Below are positions 55,453 through 64,000 of a stretch of DNA of 64,000 bases, one piece after another. Numbering within the stretch: the first letter of the stretch is position 1; each line of letters starts with the position of its first letter. The position numbers were made by a program, and so were the translations under genes. Source of the DNA: Zymoseptoria tritici IPO323. Taxonomy: Eukaryota; Ascomycota; Dothideomycetes; Mycosphaerellales; Mycosphaerellaceae. The notes below the pieces were generated by a model. The model did not search any database. It was not told the origin of the DNA and saw only the letters and a list, made by a program, of their open reading frames with translations. The stretch lies in assembly GCF_000219625.1 (NCBI RefSeq), contig NC_018216.1, forward strand, positions 3,286,001-3,350,000, given 5' to 3'.

Positions 55453-56619
55453 TCAACTTTTTGTATACCACCACGCTCCACTAAAAGCCAGCAGTATGCC
55501 GACGACATCCACCAAGGTGAATATCCTGCCCTCGGAATACCAGCCCAGGGATAATATCGATAGCATCTTGATATTGCTTACGATATTGAACTATGTTATG
55601 TGAGTCTTGACCGAGCAGAGATCAGCTGTTCCAAACGTACCGTCAACGCAGACGTTCTCCCAATGATCATAAATTGCGAGAGATTGATGAAGCTTGCGAC
55701 GATACCGCCCGCAAACAAGAAACGAAGCGTGTTGGCCGGGATGATCGCTTACAAGACATATTGCGTTAGTTGCTGTTGGTCTTCTTCCATCAAGGTGTGT
55801 GCTTACAAAAGTCTGGAAATGTGTCTATACAAAGCGATATCGGAATCAACAGGCACACCGCGGTCGCAGACTGATTGAGCAGGAGCTGTGGTGCCTCCAC
55901 ACCCAAGTCGACGATTTTCTTGCCTATCCAGATCTGGTAGCAGGCCGTGATAGTGACTGCGGCGCCTGCGATTGCTGTCCCGATCACGTTCGTGCGGAGC
56001 GCATCTACGCTCACAATTCCGACGCCAGTGCAAGTAATCAGCACGGCCAAAATCTTGTTACGCTCGATAGTCTTCCGGAACAGGATGAAATTGATCCAGA
56101 CCACGGCGGGTGCCGTCAGAATCTTCGCCAGCTGGTAGACGCCTACAGGATTCGTTGCGAGGCTCAAGTTGTTTAGCAGCAAGAATCCTGCGAAGAAAGC
56201 ACTCAACGGAAGGACTTGCAGAGTTGGCAATCGTATAGGCGTGAATAGCCGTCGGCTTCCGCGTGATGCGGCACACAAGACTATGAACGTCGCTGCGAAG
56301 TGCCACATTGATATCATGATTTGTGCTTTGCGCAGCTGCGGATCGGCGAAGACGCTATGAAGAGAATCAGAGAATCAGCAGGTGCTCGCGTTGATCGATC
56401 CAGGCCGACTGACAATTTGTTCATAAAGACAATAGCGATCGTCGCGGAGGCGTTCAATCCCACCCAGAGAGCATCAATGAATCGTGACCTCTGTTGGGAA
56501 GATGTTCTCCACCGTGGGAGCCGGTCCTCGTACAAGGCGCTGTCCAGGGCCGTTTCTTCGTCCTTCGATTCCATACTGGGAGGCTCCACGTCGTTGGATA
56601 AGGTACTGAAGGATGTCAT
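55453..56619 (-). CDS. Drug/metabolite-superfamily transporter, TPT/SLC35E3-like
   Basis: Exons 56619-56414, 56354-55807, 55747-55641 and 55590-55453; introns 50-59 bp; 332 residues. Only parts of it appear as continuous ORFs; the joins restore one protein with about ten helices. A polar N-terminus (residues 1-45) precedes ATIAIVFMNK. Then come FADPQLRKAQIMISMWHF, VYQLAKILTAPAVVWINF, GVGIVSVDALRTNVIGTA, FAGGIVASFINLSQFMIIG and a last helix block ending GILLAFSGAWWYTKS. The KxLT..VV motif and helix order are those of nucleotide-sugar/triose-phosphate translocators of the Golgi or ER (family knowledge). The substrate is unknown; a sugar nucleotide would fit the nearby OCH1-like transferase, but that is only inference. 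Confidence 0.85.
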
Positions 56620-57602
56620 CTCCGGCCGAGAGGTACGCGCGAGTGAAGTGCTTTGCGGAGGACTCGGTCAGGAACAGACGTGGCGTGCAGTACGCTTGTT
56701 TGCCGATACAATGCTACAGCGGAAGAAGGCACACGGAAATGGAGTCGTCGCGTTGTCGCCGGGGGTATATCCACCGAGGAGCTACCTCATACGGCCAGAT
56801 TTGAAGAAGCCGCAGCCTTGCAGGGCATCTTCCCAGAGGAGTACAACACAGATTGACGACATGGCGGATGTGTATCTGAGGGATCCGGACTCCCGAAGGC
56901 ACTGTGTCAAGCCAGAAAAGTCTTGGACAGCAAGCTGGCCGACAGTGCAATCTCAACCGACCTTGCGGAGAGAGATGCGCGCCAGGGGGGTTGATGGCAC
57001 CACGTGTGTGGTCCACTACCTGCATCTGGTCAAGCGTGTGATCTGGGTTGCTGGCGACTCCAGATTTGAGTTTGGAACATACCCACCTCACACCACCACA
57101 CCACCACACCCATCGCAAGATCTAAGACCACCTTCGGGCACGCCGAGCAGCCCTGCTATTGCAATTGGCGGCTTGCAGGCGAACACGAGAATTGTCCGCC
57201 ACCATGAGCCGCAGCGTCTGCTCTCCTGCTGTAGCGCGTCTCTGCGATGAGCCTGCTCCCGGAGATTGAGTGGCCGTTCCGCGTACCGAGGGAACAACAG
57301 CTCGACCTCCCCTCCCAATCCGAAATCATGTCGATCCGTTGGCTCGCTACAGAGGTACATGTACCGCTCAACGGCGTCCTTTTTGGCCGCCGCATCATAT
57401 GATTTTGCGGCTTAACATTAGGGGCAGTCGAGACTAGAGAGATTGAGTTGGGGCCCTGAACTATCAAGGCGGCACAAAACCGACGGCATCCCCATTCCCC
57501 CACTTCGCAGATTGATTCCCGCCGTCGTGTGTGTGCTATCCGATATACGAACGACTTCTTGGCCCGACACCAATTAGCAAGGGCTTCTGCGACATTTTGA
57601 TC
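56620..57602. other. Divergent promoter region with CA-rich tract
   Basis: 983 bp between two divergent starts. A CACCACA-rich low-complexity run lies at about 57080-57110. The long plus-strand frame over 56321-57250 overlaps the transporter's first exons in antisense and has no domain, so I do not call it. Confidence 0.55.
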
Positions 57603-58676
57603 ATGTCGGCAGACATGGATCAGCTGCAGGGCATGCAGGCAAAAGCGAAGAGCATGGCCAGCGCCGTCGCCGCCAGCTTACCCGAAGCCATTCCCTGGTC
57701 CAAGTCCTACCACCTGCCCACCGATCTGAAGAACTATGCGAGGCTTCGCATCGTACGTGTCGTTGCCGCTGGCGTTGTCATGCTCTGGTGTGCTTCCGTG
57801 TTTGGACTATTCGCGTCTGCGACAAAGGTCAAAATAAGCCTGCCGTCGCTTGTTGATGGCGACGTGCTGGACCGGAATTCGACCGAACGACTGCCTCTTA
57901 TTCCACCCAACATATATCAAATATTCCTCGGCTGGGAACCGGACAAGGCTAAGGACTACTCAGACAATATTCTCAGCTGGATCGGCAAGAGTCCCTCGTA
58001 CAGCTACACGCTTCTCGATGACGAGGGCGCCCAGTCCATCGTCTCCAAGTTGGCCGAATCATCGACGCACGCACATATCCTACCCGTCTTCTACGCTATG
58101 GGTCGTCGTGTAATGCGTGTCGACTTCCTGCGCTACCTCCTCCTCGCGCTCGAAGGCGGTGTCTACAGTGATATCGACACAGAACTGCTCAAGCCCGTCC
58201 ACGACTGGGTCCCGAAAGCGCTCCAGAACTCCACAAGGCTAATAGTCGGTATCGAAGCCGACCACTCACCTCCCATCGCCGGCACGACTTACGAGACCCA
58301 ATTTTGCCAATGGACGCTGGCCGGCGCACCAGGCCATCCGGTCCTTTGGCGTATGGTCGACAAGGTCCTCGACACGATCCGCACTCGACCCTTCAGTGCT
58401 CATTCAGTCGACTACTCTAACGACGAAGTCCTCGGCATCGGCGGCCCGGCCGGCTGGACAGAAACCATCTACGAGTACCTGAGCGATGAGGCCGGCGAAC
58501 CCGTCACCTGGCGGAACCTAACTGGCATGACGGAGCCGAAGCTCTTCGGCGACGTTCTTGTCCTCCCGATAGATGGCTTCGCCTCGAATGTCGGCCATTC
58601 CGGCTCTCATGGCGATCAGGCTCCAGGCGCAATGGTCAAGCATCATTTTAAGGGGAGCTGGAGGGGAGGCAATTGA
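57603..58676 (+). CDS. OCH1-like alpha-1,6-mannosyltransferase family protein (GT32)
   Basis: Single exon, 357 residues, start ATG at 57603; a second Met follows at codon 5. A signal anchor lies at about residues 49-68 (VVAAGVVMLWCASVFGLFA). The GT32 domain shows IPPNIYQIFLGW, MRVDFLRYLLLALEGGVYSDIDTE (split as VDFLRYLLLALEGG and the DxD motif YSDIDTEL), and WTLAGAPGHPVL, followed by GGPAGWTETIYEYL. The DxD binds Mn and the sugar nucleotide in the Golgi lumen. OCH1-like enzymes start outer-chain N-glycan elongation, but many fungal paralogues have unknown acceptors. Confidence 0.88.
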   Translation: MSADMDQLQGMQAKAKSMASAVAASLPEAIPWSKSYHLPTDLKNYARLRIVRVVAAGVVMLWCASVFGLFASATKVKISLPSLVDGDVLDRNSTERLPLIPPNIYQIFLGWEPDKAKDYSDNILSWIGKSPSYSYTLLDDEGAQSIVSKLAESSTHAHILPVFYAMGRRVMRVDFLRYLLLALEGGVYSDIDTELLKPVHDWVPKALQNSTRLIVGIEADHSPPIAGTTYETQFCQWTLAGAPGHPVLWRMVDKVLDTIRTRPFSAHSVDYSNDEVLGIGGPAGWTETIYEYLSDEAGEPVTWRNLTGMTEPKLFGDVLVLPIDGFASNVGHSGSHGDQAPGAMVKHHFKGSWRGGN

Positions 58677-59314
58677 ATGTTCGTCTTGTAGCGTTGTTTT
58701 ATCCAAGGGCAAGGCTGTTGTGAGCGGCCTTTACTGGAGCACTTGATGCATGGAGTCTGCGATGGTCTTTGTTATATATACCATGGGTGTATTAGTCGTA
58801 CATTAGCTCACTACAGAAGCAGAATGGAATCGAGAAGCAAACTTTGCCCCTTCTCCTTTAGGTGGAGGTCAGGATAGGTCTGTGTTATAAAGGAATTGGT
58901 TTTCATGTGTCCTGCAAAGGACGCGCGGGCCATTCTGTGCAATGTTTGTAGGCAAGTAGAGGCATATATAGGTGAAATGCACCTCGCATCGCAATCTGCC
59001 CTTGTTCTTGGTCATATGGCTTTCTGTTTGCGGGCTTTACCATAGGCTCGTGCAAGCGTATGTACAACGTGGGATGCTATTGTGCTGTCGTCGCCTAGAT
59101 TCATAGAACATTGGCCTTCCTTCGACACCCGGTGCTAGCGAACAAACTGCAGTCGTAGCACTTTTCGCTTATAACTTATGAGGGTACCCTACCTCGCTAT
59201 CGGACGAGCTTCATTCTTGGGCTTGCACGTATTAGACGACAAAGAACGGCATGTGAATTGCGCTAGAACTGATCAATCTGATTCCTTCACCGATCTGCGT
59301 GCCTAAGCTAAAAC
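58677..59314. other. Convergent spacer
   Basis: 638 bp between the OCH1-like gene and acyltransferase 2, AT-richer than the flanking genes, with TATATATA at about 58774. No gene. Confidence 0.5.
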
Positions 59315-60869
59315 CTAAACGGCGAACAGCTTCCTTTGTAGGCGGCTCGCGACCCGAACGCATTGTATATCCACCATGCGGAAAAGTTCAGCGGCCCAGA
59401 GCACAAGGACAGTCATGACAAGATACCCTGGTACCCAATTCAACATTTCGGAAGGCGGTCCAAAATGCTCCGCTTGCCATGGAACGAACCACTTTTCCCA
59501 GACGATCCATCGGACCGTGTTATGCATAGCGTATATGCCGAAGGAGAGCTCGCCCAAATACTGAGAAAAGGAAGCCACAAAAGGACGCTGGAGTAGAGGC
59601 GACAGCTCGAGGGAGTACATGAGCATGACTGACCCAGTGGCTGGGGCCAAGTGACTTTTAGCACCATCCGACCATGTTGGCGGGATGATCCATGCAAGAA
59701 GACTAAAGGGCAGAGGGTCGTTCGTCGCGGGGGCGCTCATGGGCCCACCGAGCAGGCAAAGCGAGTAGTAGACAGGTACCAGGAGAGGTAACTGGCGGAG
59801 TAGAGTCCAATGCCTCTCCGTGAATTGTAGAAAAGTGCGTAGCGGTTTCCCAACCCAAGAGCGTGCATGTTGTGTTCCGGGCCATCCCTCGAGGTCGATG
59901 TCCTCCTTATCGCGGATCTCGATTAGGGCGCTGTCCTCGGCGGTGTCGTCGATAGAGGGCCGCGCAACAGGGACTGTTGTCGTAGGTAGCGACGTGGACT
60001 CCGCTAAGCGCTGCTTCGCTCTCAATTGCCTACGATCTGCCATGATCATGCCGGCCAAGTGCAACGCACCATAAATCGCCTCCCACCACATGCAAGCGAG
60101 ACTGATTACGAGAATTGTGTAGATTCTCTGTCGATAGTCCATTTTGCAGACTGCCGCGCAGCAGATGTAAACGAGAATACTGGCTCTGAATTGCACCGGA
60201 ATCGTCCACATCTGGAAGAGATAGTGCGTTCGGAAACCATGGTGATAGTACCAGGAGTCGACGTGTGCGAATGGATCGCTAGATCGTACGGTGTCGGCCA
60301 GCCAATAACGAATATTTGCCCAGAGTGTCGGCTGTAGGACGTCGTTGCCATCGGGGTTCACGGCAACACCGGACGCTATAGCTAGCATAGCGATGAAGGT
60401 GGCGAAGATGCAGGGGAGATACATTCGGATGTATCGACGGAAGATCGATGAGCCAAGAGAGTCGAGAACTTTGACGTGGTCTTTGCTGTGTATATAGCCG
60501 AGCGTCGAGTAACTGAGGGTGAATCCGGATATCACAAAGAAGACGTCCACGGCGGAGTTTGGACCATTGAACATTTTGACCGCGCTGTACTTGGCGAAGC
60601 CGTGGTAGGGGATGGGGAGGCGGAGGTGATGGTTGTAGACAAACCTGTCTGCATTTAGTCGAGCGGGTCTTATGTGGATGTTTGGAGACAGACCATGCTG
60701 CATAACCTCGCAGAGCGTCCAAGTAGGCAGTTCCAGAAAGCGGCCCACCTCTGACTGGCTTCAATGATCGTGGAAAAATGACTGCCGCGTGCGACCCTAG
60801 CCGGATGGCGGCATGCATAGCCTTCAAAAGGCCTGCAGAAACGCTGAGCGTGAGATCTCGGACTGCCAT
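59315..60869 (-). CDS. Acyltransferase-3 family membrane protein 2
   Basis: Exons 60869-60694 and 60644-59315, with a 49-bp intron; 501 residues. An in-frame ATG 12 codons earlier at 60905 is an alternative start. The joined N-terminus reads YLDALRGYAAWFVYNHH, the acyltransferase-3 signature with its His; the intron lies inside this signature at a Trp codon. Then come VDVFFVISGFTLSY and RRYIRMYLPCIF, with about nine more membrane segments. An internal hydrophilic loop (residues about 270-330, rich in Asp/Glu/Arg) is longer than in the copy at 40505. Near the end is LGELSFGIYAMHNTVRWIVWE, split here as LGELSFGIYAMHN. Acyl transfer to a sugar or lipid at a membrane is expected; acceptor unknown. 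Confidence 0.85.
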
Positions 60870-62369
60870 CCTGGCTGTGAGGTGCTCGTGCAGACCAGAT
60901 AGCACAGGTGTTGGCGCATAGCGAAGCTAGGTAGCGGGAGGACTGCAATATGTATGCATAGCATATTAAGTGTACGGTTCGTTAGATCATGTCTTGAAAT
61001 GAGTTGCAAACCCCTCGTCGAACTATGCCGGATCCACTGTTGCGTTAGGTGAGCCGAACTTTTGACCTGGACGAGAAGAGATGTGTCTGCGAATGCCAAG
61101 CGCGTTCGGTACCGTGACAGGAGGCGGTAGGCTATGACCAACCGTGATTCCGGTTTATTGGAAGCGACGTAGTGTGTCCCTCCTGCATGGTTGTTACTGG
61201 TCGAGCGTCTGAACTTGGTTCATCCGTTCCAGTGGAAGCTCGCTGCACTATTAATGTTCAGGAGGAAGGCTACGTGTTTGTGAAGTCCTACCTCACCTGT
61301 CCGCTCTTTGTGAACTCCTAGCTTGCCGATGACTCTTGCTCACGGCACATTAGCATATAAATAGGTGCAAAAAGTTGGTTCAGAGGATTGCGTCGTTGCC
61401 CCTGTCTGTTTGGGCACTTTGGAGAATAAGATGCACGCGCGCTTCTTATCCGCCGTCGCCGAGGGGAAAACCAGTCTAGTAGGCGTACAGCTGCCATGCC
61501 TTTCATCACCGCGCTGTCGACGTGAGATCGAGGACTGCGAGAAGTCTTAGCGGGCGCTGCCGGGTAATAGGAATATCGTCCAGGCTTTGAAACTCCACTT
61601 CTCCAGGGGCTCAGGTCTGGGAAGACGGATCTTTACGAGAACAGGCCATGAATTGCGAGTGCTCCGATAGAGGCGTGTTCATGTTGTCTCACGCTTTCTG
61701 CCCAAGGTGATGACGTTACCGTGTTAGGACTGTGTGCTTGGCGGCCGGCACGCAGTGGGTCCCACGTTATTCGGTACTGCTGTTCCGCCCGGATTCCGCG
61801 AGATGAGGCTCTAGTTGAGGTGTGGCCAGAACGCGGTAGAACCAGGACTTTGAGGTAGTAGCGTGGCGGGGAGTGGTAATGTCCACATAGATCGGCATGA
61901 GACACTGCCGTGGTTGGAGAGCTTGGCAAGTAAGGAAGTTTCTGAAGACTGCTTATTTATGCCCTAGGAATCTTTTAACGCGTGACTCGAGCATCGTGGT
62001 GGTCGCGATGTCGTATTGTGGCATGGCTGTCATGCGCAAAGGTCGCCGGAAAGCATTTTGAGACCTCAGGGGGCCACAATGTAGTCTTCGATGGAGTGCG
62101 TAATTGTGAAACGACGTCGATCTTTCAGGATTTAGCGTACCATACTTTTCGCAGCAATCGTCGGCGCCGTCGGGGAACACGTATGCTTCCTCCTAGTCCC
62201 GGATTAAGATAGAAGAAGCGATACAAGAGGCAGAGTAGATGCTCGCTGCAGTAAAAGACAGGAAGGAGAGGAAGAAAGAGACGGTCGATTAAAGGATTGT
62301 CGGATAGCTGAAGTTGTAACAGAGTTCGCTTAGTTAGCCTGCTGCTTCCGGAATTCAGCTTGTTTTCAA
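60870..62369. other. Gene-poor stretch before the repeat array
   Basis: 1.5 kb with short ORFs only. No domain, no plausible exon chain and no transposon ORF fragment that I recognise. Confidence 0.5.
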
Positions 62370-62860
62370 CAAGGGTAAATGAAAGACAATCCCTTGCTTG
62401 TAGGGCGGTGGCGCTCGCAGGGGGACCTTACCGTCGCCGAATGTGCAATTACTGCAACAACGTTAATGCAACTTTAATAACCGCAGGCCGCAGGACACTT
62501 TTCATTCGGAGCGAATGAAAGAGAATCCCCTGCTTGCGGAGCGATGCCGGTTATAACGACGTCTTTGGTTTAAAGCTTCGTGCAAAGTTAGTCGGCGACA
62601 AAAAGACGGAAATGCAGTTCACTCGTGTTAATATCTCGTTCATTTAGGGCAAATGAACTACATTAGCTACCGAATGAAAGAGATCTTGGTCTATAAGTAG
62701 ATGTGTGTCTAGAGGGCGACAGCGATAGAAATGTACTTTACTCGTGTTAATATCTCGTTCATTTAGGGCAAATAAACTCTATTAGCTACCGAATGAAACG
62801 GATTTACTGCGACCTCGTCGTCGCCTGTATATATTGCAAATAGCGACGACGGTAAGGATA
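62370..62860. repeat. Diverged and inverted part of a repeat array
   Basis: Diverged units with AATGAAAGA(C/G)AATCCC(T/C)TGCTTG start near 62377 and 62514. Two closely related units of 119 bp start at 62621 and 62740 (ACTCGTGTTAATATCTCG). Their core reads TTCATTTAGGGCAAATGAA, the reverse complement of the core in the following block, so the orientation changes near 62830-62860. Confidence 0.85.
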
Positions 62861-63640
62861 TCTCTTTCATTCGCTTAGTAATGTTTTTCATTTGCCCTAA
62901 ATGAACGAGATTTAGCAGGTAATAAAACAGATTTACCTACTATTGCTGCCCTCGAACATATATCCGGCTATAGAGTCGGCAGCTACAAAATCTCTTTCAT
63001 TCGCTTAGTAATGTCTTTCATTTGCCCCAAATAAAAGAGATTAAGTAGGCAATGAAACAGATATACCTACTATTCCTGCCCTCGAACATAGATCCGGCTA
63101 TAGAGTCGGCAGCTACAAAATCTCTTTTATTCGCTTAGTAATGTCGTTTATTTGCCCTAAATGAAAGAGATTAAGTAGGCAATAAAACGGATATACCTAC
63201 TATTCCTGCCCTGGAACATAGATCCGGCTATAGAGTCGGCAGCTACAAAATCTCTTTCATTCGCTTAGTAATGTCGTTCATTTGCCCCAAATGAAAGAGA
63301 TTAAGTAGGCAATAAAACGGATATACCTACTATTCCTGCCCTCGAACATAGATCCGGCTATAGAGTCGGCAGCTACAAAATCTCTTTCATTCGCTTAGTA
63401 ATGTCGTTCATTTGCCCCAAATGAAAGAGATTAAGTAGGCAATAAAATAGATATACCTGTCGTCGCTGTCCTAGAGGTTTTGTAGTCTTAAACATTATCG
63501 ACGGCGATATCTAGTTTATTCGCTTAGTAATCTCTTTCATTTGCCCTAAATGAACGAGATTTAGTAGGCAATGAAACGGATATACCTGCCCTTAAACATA
63601 TGTCCGGCTATAGAGGGGTAGTAGGAGCATCTACAACTAA
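62861..63640. repeat. 130-bp tandem repeat array with hairpin core
   Basis: Units start at 62861, 62991, 63121, 63251, 63381 and about 63510, exactly 130 bp apart for the first five; the last is shorter and diverged. Each has TCTCTTTCATTCGCTTAGTA, then a TTCATTTGCCC(T/C)(A)AATGAA-type near-palindrome, a segment CCGGCTATAGAGTCGGCAGC and a TATACCTACTATT stretch. In the best units (63250-63301 and 63380-63431) ATCTCTTTCAT pairs with ATGAAAGAGAT 30 bases later, giving an 11-bp stem. No ORF. This is a satellite or minisatellite; a position near a chromosome end is possible, but no telomere repeat is seen. Confidence 0.92.
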
Positions 63641-64000
63641 GGCGAAATGTCTTTCAGTCGCATAGTATAGCTTTTCATTTGCCCTAAATGAACTACTTTT
63701 AGAAGTCGTCTTATAGCAGAACGCCTCTACTATCGTGTAATCAATTTTCGACATTATGACGGCGAGGTCTTTAAATATCCTTTTTATTCGATAGTAGAAG
63801 GGCTTTATTTAGGGCACATAAACTACATTACGTACAAAGAGACGCTGCATAGACGTTGTAGATAAGTTAGGAAGGTGCGGAGCTAGGGGAATGTGCAACT
63901 GTCTAGGGCATCTAAACACGGCTTAGCGCGTCTAGACGCCGCCCTATTTGGACAAGCTAGACGGGCGTACCTGCCTAGAACAAAACTTTATACCTTCCTA
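63641..64000. other. Degenerate repeat flank and window end
   Basis: Traces of the same TTTCATTTGCCCTAAATGAA core occur at about 63672-63692 and a GGGCACATAAACTAC variant at 63815. The last 100 bases contain several CTAGACG-type words, some in inverted orientation (about 63899-63975). No gene. Confidence 0.6.

Noticed and set aside
56321..57250. Plus-strand ORF of 309 codons between the transporter and the OCH1-like gene
   Set aside because: Its first part is antisense to the transporter's first two exons and the rest has no protein-like motif.
63899..63975. CTAGACG words near the end as a transposon terminal inverted repeat
   Set aside because: The words are short and irregular, and the partner end would be outside the window.
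62370..64000. A telomere or a retrotransposon LTR at the right end
   Set aside because: No TTAGGG array, no integrase or reverse transcriptase motif and no LTR-type terminal repeats are visible; only a satellite-like array.

Overview
This window looks like nuclear DNA of a filamentous ascomycete (Pezizomycotina; Dothideomycetes is plausible but unproven). Coding genes are split by short introns, mostly 49-62 bp, with GT..AG ends and TACTAAC- or CTGAC-like branch points. Genes lie on both strands, with 5' and 3' flanks of a few hundred bases. The families present (GLEYA adhesin, BTB proteins, velvet factor, OCH1-like and CAP10-like glycosyltransferases, berberine-bridge-like oxidase) are typical of such fungi. 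I see no tRNA, rRNA, CRISPR array or recognisable transposon ORF.

Layout. 1-2.9 kb: 3' part of a large GLEYA adhesin with recently duplicated 228-bp repeats. 3.2-4.4 kb: alpha/beta hydrolase. 5.9-6.6 kb: doubtful secreted-protein gene with an in-frame stop. 8.9-12.1 kb: three tandem small genes, not resolved by simple ORF reading, sharing a C-terminal RanBP2-like zinc ribbon and an intron inside the same Trp codon. 12.4-13.2 kb: CTK3. 13.7-15.5 kb: aquaporin with a long N-terminal extension. 16.8-17.7 kb: aldo-keto reductase. 20.0-21.5 kb: BTB protein. 21.8-23.4 kb: secreted FAD oxidase. 24.3-24.6 kb: secreted Cys-rich 75-residue protein with a GC-AG intron. 27.3-29.6 kb: 13-exon MFS sugar transporter. 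29.8-32.6 kb: DOA1/PLAA. 35.2-36.2 kb: second BTB protein. 37.0-37.7 kb: short velvet protein. 40.5-44.6 kb: acyltransferase-3 and CAP10-type glycosyltransferase. 44.7-46.3 kb: unknown acidic/basic protein. 47.2-49.3 kb: methylcrotonyl-CoA carboxylase alpha. 49.7-51.1 kb: RTT103-like CID protein. 51.4-52.2 kb: clathrin light chain. 52.9-55.4 kb: MDL1-type mitochondrial ABC exporter. 55.5-56.6 kb: DMT/TPT transporter. 57.6-58.7 kb: OCH1-like glycosyltransferase. 59.3-60.9 kb: second acyltransferase-3. 62.4-63.6 kb: AT-richer tandem repeat array of about 120-137 bp units with hairpin-forming cores that switch orientation.

The gene set mixes housekeeping functions (Pol II CTD kinase subunit and CTD-binding RTT103, ubiquitin-handling DOA1, leucine catabolism, clathrin coat, mitochondrial peptide export) with surface and secreted functions (adhesin, oxidase, Cys-rich protein, glycosyltransferases, sugar-nucleotide-type transporter, acyltransferases). 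There is no clear biosynthetic cluster. The best candidate for something undescribed is the tandem zinc-ribbon family; the Cys-rich secreted protein and the hairpin satellite are next. All exon joins were made by hand from splice signals and reading frame and are untested.
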